64,000 nt of DNA, taken from assembly GCA_036850595.1 (NCBI GenBank), contig CM072168.1, positions 18,777,982 to 18,841,981 of the forward strand. The letters run 5' to 3'. Below the pieces are notes generated by a model, which saw only the letters and a list, made by a program, of their open reading frames with translations, was not told the DNA's origin and ran no database searches. Of this stretch, positions 12,170 through 22,215 are shown in pieces. This DNA comes from Rhyacichthys aspro. Taxonomy: Eukaryota; Chordata; Actinopteri; Gobiiformes; Rhyacichthyidae. A program made the position numbers and the translations under genes. Each line of letters starts with the position of its first letter. The first letter of the stretch is position 1.

Positions 12170-12566
12170 GAAGTGGCAAGACAAAATAATGAAATGAAAA
12201 TGAACAGAGACGAAAACGAACAGAGACAAAATCCAATCAAAAGGAGATGAGACGAGTTGAAGAGATCCAATCAGACTCAGGTTTTTGAGCGTCGCTGAAG
12301 TGATGTCAGACACAAACATTTGTTAGAGCCTCGGGAAGACGACAGGAGACGAAAAGAGAACCACTTTAAATAGAAACTATGTTAAAAAAAAACATTACTT
12401 TTTATATCTTAGTGACTAAATCTTTTGTAGATATAATTGACTACATTTTTATAATATTTAGACTAAAACTAATAAGGATAAGACTAAATTATGACTAAAA
12501 CTAAACTGCATTTTAGTCAAAAGACAAAGATTTATTAAAATTTGCTGTCAAAATTAACTCTGGTCA
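12170..12566 (+). mobile_element. Dispersed hAT-like non-autonomous repeat, copy 1
   Basis: Homologous to 27666-28008. Both have a GACGAGTTGA-AGAGATCCAATCAGA core, a GAGCGTCGCTGAA-like segment, an ACTAAATTATGACTAAAACT segment and a right end reading AATTTGCTGT-AAAATTAAC. The left boundary of this copy is not clear. It sits in the intron before visible exon 3. No coding capacity. Confidence 0.6.
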
Positions 12567-12702
12567 CATGTTTTTTTCAATTTAGTGCAGCCTTACAACA
12601 AAAGTAATCCACTCAGAAGTGTTTGTACATAAACAGAGATGAAGGAATGACAGAATAATCAGAAGACAACCGTCTGAAGCCCTTCTCCGTGCGTGTCCGG
12701 TT

Positions 12703-12773
12703 TTTTGGAGGGGGACAAAGGGGGGGGGGGGGGGGGGGGGAAAGGGGGGGGCCGGGGTCGCCCCCCCCCCCCT
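12703..12773 (+). other. Corrupted poly-G/poly-C tract over the start of sema5b visible exon 3
   Basis: This stretch is almost pure G then pure C (12721-12740 all G, 12761-12772 all C). The intron acceptor and the first ~20 codons of the exon should lie here. Remnants are visible: GGGGTCGCC at 12754-12762 would encode G-V-A of the expected 'INGVARCPYDPRHN' region, and 12763-12773 is 11 bases where 18 are expected. Consensus-sequence failure at a GC-rich site is the likeliest explanation. Confidence 0.7.
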
Positions 12774-12924
12774 CGACACAACTCCACGGCCGTAGTGACC
12801 GAGAGCGGAGAGCTGTACGCCGCCACCGTCATCGACTTCTCCGGACGAGACCCCGTCATCTACCGCAGCCTCGGAGGCATGCCCCCGCTCCGCACCGCGC
12901 AGTACAACTCCAAATGGCTCAACG
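12774..12924 (+). CDS. sema5b: Semaphorin 5B, sema-domain exon (visible exon 3, 5' part damaged)
   Basis: The readable part is 50 codons plus one base, from RHNSTAVV to YNSKWLN, ending at donor GTACGT in phase 1. Motifs are the RHNST sequon, SGELYAATVIDF, and GRDPVIYRSLG followed by LRTAQYNSKWLN, all standard for the SEMA5 sema domain. The leftover G pairs with AG of the next exon to give Glu (LNEPHF), which confirms the splice. The 5' part of the exon is buried in the G/C homopolymer tract, where the frame is broken. If real rather than a sequencing error, that break would destroy the gene. Confidence 0.93.
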
Positions 12925-13009
12925 GTACGTCCACACTAGCACCTCACAGTCTGGTTTCAGCTGGACTTGTTTAAGTTCTGAATCAGTCTTGGTTTAGTTC
13001 TAGTCTCAG

Positions 13010-13515
13010 TCTAGTTTTGATCTGGTTTAGAGGTGATTTAAACTGGATTATCCCTGGTTTAGTGCTCGTTTAGAACTAGTTTAGACCTGGTTTAGTCCTT
13101 GTTTAGAACTAGTTTAGACCTGGTTTGAGTCCTGGTTTAGTCCTTGTTTAGAACTAGTTTAGACCCGGTTTGAGTCCTGGTTTAGTCCTTGTTTAGAACT
13201 AGTTTAGACCCGGTTTGAGTCCTGGTTTAGTCCTTGTTTAGAACTAGTTTAGACCTGGTTTAGTCCTTGTTTAGAACTAGTTTAGACCTGGTTTGAGTCC
13301 TTGTTTAGAACTAGTTTAGACCCGGTTTGAGTCCTGGTTTGAGTCCTTGTTTAGAACTAGTTTAGACCCGGTTTGAGTCCTGGTTTAGTCCTTGTTTAGA
13401 ACTAGTTTAGACCTGGTTTGAGTCCTTGTTTAGAACTAGTTTAGACCCGGTTTGAGTCCTGGTTTAGTCCTCGTTTAGAACTAGTTTAGACCTGGTTTGA
13501 GTCCTGGTTTAGTTT
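13010..13515 (+). repeat. Composite TGGTTTAGTCC minisatellite
   Basis: Tandem units of about 30-45 bp combining GTTTAGAACTAGTTTAGACC, GGTTTGAGTCCT and GGTTTAGTCCTT modules in varying order. Degenerate single modules trail on to about 13790. Confidence 0.9.
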
Positions 13516-13797
13516 TTATTTGTTTATTTCTACATTAGTCTTTCTTACTTCAGTTTAATGCTGGTTTAAATGAGTTAAGTCTTGATTTAGACTTTGTTTA
13601 GACCCGGTTAAGTCCTTTTTCAATCCTAGTCCTGGTTTAGCTTTCATGTAGTCCTGGTTTAGACCTGGTTTAGACCTGGTTTAAACTTAGTTTAGAGTTT
13701 TCATATACTTGATTTAGCCCTGCTTTAATCCTGGTTACATTTTGAGTTAAGTTCTAGTTTTACACTTTTGCTTATCCCTGGTTTAGTCCTGGTTTTA

Positions 13798-14245
13798 GTC
13801 CTTTTTAGCCCAGGATTAGTTGCTCTTCACTGGTTTAGTTCTGGTTCTTTACTGGTTTTAGTCCTTTTTAGCCCAGGATTAGTTGCTCTTCACTGGTTTA
13901 GTTCTGGTTCTTTACTGGTTTTAGTCCTTTTTAGCCCAGGATTAGTTGCTCTTCACTGGTTTAGTTCTGGTTCTTTACTGGTTTTAGTCCTTTTTAGCTG
14001 AGGATTAGTTGCTCTTTACTGGTTTAGTTCTGGTTCTTTACTGGTTTTAGTCCTTTTTAGCCCAGGATTAGTTGCTCTTCACTGGTTTAGTTCTGGTTCT
14101 TTACTGGTTTTAGTCCTTTTTAGCCCAGGATTAGTTGCTCTTCACTGGTTTAGTTCTGGTTCTTTACTGGTTTTAGTCCTTTTTAGCTGAGGATTAGTTG
14201 CTCTTTACTGGTTTAGTTCTGGTTCTTTACTGGTTTTAGTTTTGG
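13798..14245 (+). repeat. 63-bp minisatellite
   Basis: Seven copies of a 63-bp unit (GTCCTTTTTAGC at 13798, 13861, 13924, 13987, 14050, 14113 and 14176). Two unit subtypes differ at CCCAGGATTAG versus TGAGGATTAG and CTTCACTGG versus CTTTACTGG. The pattern appears as a higher-order triplet (A-A-A-B, A-A-B), suggesting that three-unit blocks were duplicated. Confidence 0.95.
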
Positions 14246-15311
14246 TGTCATTTGGACCAAAGCTTCACGGAGCCAACCTTCAGCTCTGCTTGAACTATTT
14301 TCTGCCGTGACTTCCACACCATCCACTCTTGGCTTGTCCTTAAACTCTTGCTGCTCCCAATTATTTGTAAAAACTCACTGTTATTTTGACAAACGGCGGC
14401 TGCATACTAAACCGGTCCGTTTATGATATGTAAATAGTTCAGAGCAGCTGGATCCGGGACGTGAGCGGAATAACTTAGAGTGTCTTTAGTATTTCACACA
14501 GTTACAGTCATCGCACGAGAAACGTAATCTGTCCAGGATTAGGAATCAGATCAGGTTCATGAAATAATCCACATGTGCCTTGCTCCGAGGGTAAACACTT
14601 GTGTCAAACATCCTCTGGAAATATAAATACTTTTACTGAAAACATTTGCCTCCAGTTTCTCTCTTTCTGCTTCATCTGCAAAACTACATCAGCCTTATTT
14701 TATGAAAGAGAGGGATTAATTTTGCAGTGTGTAAGACATTAGCATTTTACTCTCTGTTGTGATTTAGCAGTGTACATTAACTATTACGTCTTAATGAGCT
14801 GCATTATAACAAAAATATAATTTCTCGTGTTTTCTAGTGATTTCCAAACATCAGTTAAAGCTTCACTGAGCTTTTGTTAATAAATATCAGTGAATTAAGA
14901 ACTTGAATACAAAGAAAATGTATATCCTCCTGAGTCCCTTGACATTTTTTTGTGCTTTTTTAATTTTATTGTTGCATAACTTTGGCTCTGTCGATGCAAA
15001 TGGCAAAAAACTTGGCCAGGATTTGTATTTTGGAGTGAATTTTCATTTTTCTTTCTTTTTTTTTTTTTTATTTCTTTTCTATGCCTTGAAAAAAAAAGCT
15101 CCACTTGTGTCCCTTCAGCATTTTCTGAACCATCCCTCAAAATGCTTTTTTTTTTCCAATATTCTACCATGACAATGTGATTTCTGTTTAATTTATTTAT
15201 TTATTTTTTATTATCTGGTGTTGAAATCCCTTAAGGTTTCTAGGCAACCATTAAATTTTTTTTTGTGTCCTAGGGATCTAGGTGGAGCAATTAATTTACA
15301 AGTGACTTTGC

Positions 15312-15323
15312 TAAATAAATAAA

Positions 15324-15368
<45 letters not shown>

Positions 15369-15405
15369 AATAATATAATAATAAATATAATAAAAAATAA
15401 TAAAT
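15312..15405 (+). repeat. (AAAT)n microsatellite
   Basis: Tandem AAAT units, degenerating into AAT/AATA. A T-homopolymer lies about 70 bp further on (15473-15493). Confidence 0.9.
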
Positions 15406-16711
15406 TTTTTTTAAATTTTTTTTTACCAGACTTGGCTAATAATCCCCCAAATCTGAATATATGGCCTAGAAGAGTTTTTTTTTTTTTTTTTTGATGCATT
15501 GTTGCCTGTGGACAGATTGAACCACTGTCTCTTTAAGTGTCAGGTCTGAAGAGGGACATGGAGGCATTAGACATGAGGCAGTTTGGGGTATCTGGACCGG
15601 TGTAGGACCTGTTACGAATGACACTGAACATGAAATCCTCTGGTGTTGCTGTTGATAATCTTCCTGCTGCTGACGCTGTGCCTTTTCCTCTTCAAGCAGC
15701 AGTAATAAATCCAGCTCATTACTGTTCATCAATGTCCTCCAGGTTCTTATCTAATGTTTTCCGTATGAATGTAGGCTGCACTCATCCGCCTGGATCCATG
15801 TATAGCGTCTTTTAGAAGGAGGCATTCAATTTATTTCCTGCGTGAATGATATTTAGTCACAATAGAAGCACTGATGCCACTTTTCCACTTACGCAGTTCC
15901 AGGGTTTATAATCTTAAACATGTCATGTGATTTATATTGGCATTTTTACAGGTGGAAAAATCTCAAATGTTGCTAATGAAAAAGACAGCTACAACACCCA
16001 CTCGTGATTCAAATTAAAATAAATGTAACTCTTGCCAAATCTTATTTTCAAACCTAAAAATAAGGACACTTTAATTTTACCACAAATCTAACAGCAGCCG
16101 ATAAGAAAAGCATTTATTTTTTTAATCAAATAGACAGACTTTATCTCTGCATGTTCTGCTTTTTGTCTAAATATGACGTGTGGAAAATGACGATAAAAGG
16201 TGTTATTTTAACTCAGTGGTTTTACGTTTAGACGGCAGCCCTTTGAATGTAAAGTACTGCAGCAGTGTCAGTCCAAAGATGAAAGTATCTCTCGTATAAA
16301 CATAATAAACTGTTTTTATAAAGGTTACTCCATCGCTCTAGGAGTAAACCAAAGATTAAGGACTCAGAGTTGGGTTTATTTCCAGCAAGACTCTTACAAA
16401 ATAGTATTATGAATTACTTTTGGCGTTTGATATAATGCAAGACAATAATCAACCACATTAAGTACCAAATTTAATTCTGCTGAGTAAAATACAATAAGAA
16501 ATAAAAGGAGTCTAATAAATAAAATGCATTTCTATGAAGTATGTAGACAATAACACAAATGCAAAGCAGTGCAAAAAATCCAGTTGAAATGGTGATAAAG
16601 TGACAGAAGATTGATAAAGTAGGTTTGAAGAATGTGTTGATTTATGTGGACTATTACCTGTAAACACAGACGTGTTTAAAAACCAGGGAATGATGGGAAA
16701 ATACTGCTACA

Positions 16712-17360
16712 GCAATGTTTTATGTGACCCTCCAATAAATATAGTATTGGCATATATTTTTGGCACTGTTTTTATTGGATTTGAAAAGGTTTTAGTTGGA
16801 TTTGAACAGGTTTTAGATGGAGTTGAACAGGTTTTAGATGGATTTGAACAGGTTTCAGATGGATTTGAACAGGTTTTAGATGGATTTAAACAGGTTTTAG
16901 ATGGATTTGAACAGGTTTTAGATGGATTTGAACAGGTTTTAGATGGATTTAAACAGGTTCTAGATAGATTTGAACAGGTTTAATATGGATTTGAACAGGT
17001 TTTAGATGGATTTGAACAGGTTTTAGATGGATTTGAACAGGTTTTAGATGGATTTAAACAGGTTTTAGATGGATTTGAACAGGTTTTAGATGGCTTTAAA
17101 CAGGTTGCAGATGGATTTGAATCAGATTTATTTTATTTCTTCTTGAAATATTACAGGTTTTTGCCACAAAGAGAAATAAAACCTTAAATTCAACTAAAAC
17201 CTGTTTAAGTCCATCTAAAACCTTCAAATCCAACTAAAATCCATTTCCTTAAAAGAGGAAAATAATGTTAAAGATTCTTTCTGTTGAAGCCGTCCCAGTT
17301 TCTTCTGTGTAAAAAAAGAAAAATACATTAAATTCAACTGGCTGCGTCGTACAATAATCT
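16712..17360 (+). repeat. 21-bp minisatellite element, locus 1
   Basis: The lead sequence CAATGTTTTATGTGACCCTCCAATA matches the left interior of the hAT-like element at 57645. Then comes an array of about 16 copies of a 21-bp unit (GGATTTGAACAGGTTTTAGAT) from 16775 to 17120, and a trailing segment that includes a short array in the opposite orientation (17190-17235). The trailing part 17100-17360 is duplicated at 18885-19145. The 21-bp period gives an in-frame heptapeptide open frame (QVLDGFE), which is not a gene. Confidence 0.88.
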
Positions 17361-18464
17361 GGAAACCACTGGAAATGATGGGAAAATGGTTTGTATTTTG
17401 TATTTAACGTCAGAAAACAGAGACACCTGCAGAAAAGTAGACGTATAAAAGACAAAGTTGGAGTAGGACGTACTGTAGCAGTGTCCAGTTATAAAACATG
17501 AAGTGAGAACAGGTAGAAAAGACAACAGCAGTGCATCATGGGAGGTCCTTATTGCTGTATAACTGTGTTTCAGGGTCACCTTAGCCCCACAGCTAAAGCC
17601 TTATCTATTCTACTGCTGCTCTGGCGCCGCACCATAAATATTCCATAAGCACATTTCAATTGTAGCAGCCGTAAGCCAAGAAGTGAAATCTCAAATCAAA
17701 TTCAGCTCAATATTTCACCAGCGCTGGCTCACAGTCCTATTCCAGCTCAGAGGACGGTGGATAGTGACACTTGTGGTCAGCTGTGAGTGTATTAGCGCCG
17801 TGTAAATGTCAGAATAATGTCTGGATGTGACAGGAGACGGGATCCAGGAGTTATTACGCTGGTTTTCACAGGAACACTGGCCGAGCTCATGCAGTTATTG
17901 TCATTTATTGTGGTCTTAAAGAATAGTAACAGATATAGTCAATAATATTTCTAAATCCCAATCAATCCCAATCAATCCCAATGTACCAAACAGAGCGGTG
18001 CATTAATTGACAGATTTATATTGTGTAAATTCTTAAAACAAACCAGTGAAAGCTCTTGTAGGCTCCCTGTTCCTGTTATGAATACAAATGTTGACCCAGT
18101 TACATTAATACTGCAACCAAACTGAAGGAGATAAACTGTTAAAAAAAAAAAGGCTAATCATTCGATAATACAGTAATAATACAGCAGGGAAATAAAAAGC
18201 ATACTGAGTATAAAAGCAGAGTGAGAGGGAGAAAAGAGCTTATTTTAGCTGTAATTACAGCTTTAAACTCACACCAGACTCCAACCTGTTCATTTTATTA
18301 TATTGTCCCTGAATTACAGAGCTTTGTGTTTCTTGACTTGACTCATGACTGTGCTCTTATTTTGAAATTTCAACAGATTTACTCTTTATTTTTAGTGCCT
18401 GCTTCCTGTTTGCTCTTTCTGCATCACACTGAGCCACTCCTATCCCTGTGTCTCTTGTCTTCTG

Positions 18465-19145
18465 ATAGATTTGAACAGGTTTTAGATGGACTTGAACAGG
18501 TTTTAGTTTGATTTAAACAGGTTTTTTTGATGGATTAGAAAAGGTTTTAGTTGGATTTGAACAGGTTTTAGATGGATTTGAACAGATTTTAGATGGATTT
18601 AAACGGGTTTTAGATGGATTCAAACAGATGGATGGATTTGAACAGGTTTTAGTTGGATTTGAATAGGTTTTAGATGGATTTAACCAGGCTGTAGATGGAT
18701 TTGAACAGGTTGTAGATGGATTTGAACAGTTTTGAGATGGATTTGAACAGGTTTTAGATGGATTTGAACAGGTTTTAGATGGATTTGAACAGGTTATAGA
18801 TGGATTTGAACAGGTTTTAGTTGGATTTGAACAGGTTTTAGTTGGATTTGAACAGGTTTTAGTTGGATTTGAATAGGCTTTAGTTGGATTTGCATCAGAT
18901 TTATTTCATTTCTTCATGAAATCCTACAGGTTAAGCGAGTTTTTGCCACAAACAGAAATAAAACCTGTTTAAATCCAACTAAAACCTCTTTAAGTCCATC
19001 TAAAACCTCCTCAAATCCAACTAAAATCAGAGGAAATTAATGTTAAAGATTATTTCTGTTGAAGCCGTTCCAGATGCTTCTGTGTGAAAAAAGAAAAACA
19101 CATGGATCAGATCCAACTGGCTGCGTCGTATAATAATCTGGGAAC
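18465..19145 (+). repeat. 21-bp minisatellite element, locus 2
   Basis: About 20 copies of the 21-bp unit from 18465 to 18895, with GATGG and GTTGG subtypes, followed by the same trailing sequence as locus 1: TTTTGCCACAAA-AGAAATAAAAC, a short reversed array, then GATT-TTTCTGTTGAAGCCGT and CTGGCTGCGTCGTA. Loci 1 and 2 are therefore a direct duplication about 1.79 kb apart. Confidence 0.88.
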
Positions 19146-20773
19146 ACAAAACTTTTCAGTAAAACACACCATTGCGCTGCATTTAGGAAAATAAAAGTCT
19201 TTTTCGAGCGGGGACAGAGGATGATGCATGTGGCCGTTTCCAGGTGATTTATAAAGGGGACACTGTCTGCAGGTGTGTGTCGCAGGTGTGTGTTACAGCT
19301 TTAATCAGTCTTTTATTGGAATAAAACACACCACACAGCCATTTGGTTTGTTTTATTTTCCATTTGATAATAATCTATAACTTCTTTTTGATGTTTGGTG
19401 TGATCCCAAATAAAAACTCAAATAAATCAGCCGTCGACGTGATGTGTTTTCTAAAAAAGGGAAGAACCAACAGAGATAATCTGATCTGCAGCTGCTCACA
19501 ATTCAGCCTCAAAACTCCTTGACCTTTGGTTTCCTCAAGTGTTTTCGAGAGGTCTTCATTCATTTATAATGTAAATGCTTGAAGAAGGCTCTCACTTTCC
19601 TCCTTCTCCAAATAATACTCATAAATGTGAACACGTCGGGAGCAAAATGTGGCATAAACCTGCAACTGAGTGACAGCAGAGGACAAAAATATCTGTGAAG
19701 AGAACAGGGCCCTGGGGCAGAAAGTGACAACGAAGAAGCGACAAGCAGCGAACGACATTTCTGACAGAAAATGAATCGTGAGGAAATCAAACGAACTTGT
19801 TCCTAAACTCCAGATGGATGTAAACGAGCGTGACAAGACAATTTAATGTAGACAGTTTAAAATAATGGACTATGGAGCAGTGATATTGTCTCTGTATGAG
19901 GACAAAAACTCAATCTATGGAGACATTTTTAACTTTAGATTCAGGAAACATGGATGTTCACAGTCACATTCTGTCACTAAAAGTATTATTAAAGAAGAAA
20001 AAAAGAGTCTGGCTCAAAATGGACCTTCTTTTTAATGTAATTCTCAGACTTAAGGAGCTTTGAGCGTTTATATTTTCAAAGTTAGTCAGTTAGTTTTAGT
20101 CAATAATGATGTGATCGTGAAGTGATTGGCTTGTGTTATTAAATTTAGAGCAAGAAAATAAGGATGATTGAGAAAAAATGAGTCTTTGAATGAATGAGTG
20201 AAGATACAGAGAGAAAAGAAACATATTTAATTCCAAGATAATAGTTATTCAGTAGTAAACTCAAATTGAAAGCACATAATGGTCTTTGAAATAAACTTAA
20301 GAGAACAGAAAATAATTTAGACAAAGCGTTTTGTGAAATAAAAAAACAGACAACGAGGAAATCTCTGATGGATGGACATTATGGCAAAACATTCACAAAT
20401 AAACACAGAAATACTAAGAGTAACCGTGTAACAGGAGTCATTTAAGTCTTCCTGTGAGTCAGTAATTGCTCTGCTCTTTATGATTAGCACCGAGCTGCTG
20501 TCAGGACGGATTCATGGATGTGCTTTCGCTGCAGTAGATGGGAACGGAGAGATGGAGCGTCTGGACGGAGAGAAGAAGTCAGTGAGCGATGTAATTATCC
20601 TCACAGTGGGGACAGGCTCCAGAGCACAGAGACGGTCACTGTGTCGGTGGATTCGGGTTGGATGGACTCGGTTTTATTAATGTGAAGCAGGTCCGCACTG
20701 TTTGGTTCAGGAAACTCCTAAAGAGGCTTGTATTTTCATTGTAACGTGTGAATAAGAGTGACATATGCTACAT

Positions 20774-22215
20774 CAGGGCGTCAAACCAACTAAAACCAAC
20801 TAAAACCTGTTCAAATCCAACTAAAACCTGTTCAAATCCAACTAAAACCTGTTCAAATCCAACTAAAACCTGTTCAAATCCAACTAAAACCTGTTTAAAT
20901 TTGATTAAAACCTTTTCAAATCCAACGAAAATCTCTTCAAATCATCTAAAATCTGTTCCAATCCAACTAAAACCTGTTCAAATCCAACTGAAACCTGTTC
21001 AAATACAACTGAAGCATGTTCAAATCCAACTAAAACCTGTTCAAATCCAACTAAAACCTGTTTAAATTTGATTAAAACCTTTTCAAATCCAACGAAAATC
21101 TCTTCAAATCATCTAAAATCTGTTCCAATCCAACTAAAACCTGTTCAAATCCAACTGAAACCTGTTCAAATACAACTAAAACCTGTTCAAATCCAACTAA
21201 AACCTGTTCAAATACAACTAAAACCTGTTCAAATCCAACTAAAACCTGTTCAAATACAACTGAAACCTGTTCAAATCCAACTAAAACATGTTCAAATACA
21301 ACTAAAACCTGTTCAAATCCAACTAAAACATGTTCAAATCCAACTAAAACCTATTCAAATCCAACTAAAACATGTTCAAATACAACTAAAACCTGTTCAA
21401 ATCCATCTAAAACCTGTTTAAATTTGATTAAAAGCTTTTCAAATCCAACGAAAATCTCTTCAAATCATCTAAAATCTGTTCCAATCCAACTAAAACCTGT
21501 TCAAATCCAACTGAAACCTGTTCAAATACAACTGAAACCTGTTCAAATACAACTGAAGCATGTTCAAATCCAACTAAAACCTGTTCAAATCCAACTAAAA
21601 CCTGTTTAAATTTCATTAAAACCTTTTCAAATCCAACGAAAATCTCTTCAAATCATCTAAAATCTGTTCCAATCCAACTAAAACCTGTTCAAATCCAACT
21701 GAAACCTGTTCAAATACAACTAAAACCTGTTCAAATACAACTGAAACCTGTTCAAATACAACTAAAACATGTTCAAATACAACTAAAACCTGTTCAAATC
21801 CAACTAAAACATGTTCAAATACTACTAAAACCTGTTCAAATCCAACTAAAACATGTTCAAATCCAACTAAAACCTGTTCAAATCCAACTAAAACCTGTTC
21901 AAATCCAACTAAAACCTGTTCAAATCCAATTAAAATGTGTTTAAATCCATTTAAAATCGGTTCAAATCCACCTAAATCCTGTTCAAATCCATCTAAAACC
22001 TGTTCAAACCCACTGCAAAAAATGTAAACTAAAAGTACTGAAGGGCCACATAAAACATTGCAAAGTACTATACTCTAAACCTGTTCAAATCCAGTTCAAA
22101 TCGGTTCAAATCCAACTAAAACCTGTTGAAATCTGAGTAAAACTTGTTCACAAATGAAGATCTCACATTCATAATGTTAACTCCACCCCTCACCACGTTT
22201 CCTTTGACACCACTG
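20774..22215 (-). mobile_element. 21-bp minisatellite in hAT-like element, locus 3
   Basis: The left edge CAGGGCGTCAAAC and right edge TTTGACACCACTG resemble the CAGTGGTGTCAAA ends of the sibling elements. Between them lie about 55 copies of the 21-bp unit in reverse orientation, organised as higher-order blocks of roughly 280-550 bp: the segment with AAAATCTCTTCAAATCATCT recurs at 20929, 21094, 21451 and 21640. A non-array piece at 22035-22060 (GGGCCACATAAAACATTG) is the reverse complement of the leader in the copy at 57645. I see no clear 8-bp target duplication. Confidence 0.75.

Noticed and set aside
16672..16983. Heptapeptide-repeat proteins (QVLDGFE; on the other arrays NPTKTCS and QLKPVQI types at 20748-21609 and 57761-58108)
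   Set aside because: The 21-bp satellite period is divisible by three, so every frame is repetitive and open. There is no start context and no non-repeat domain.
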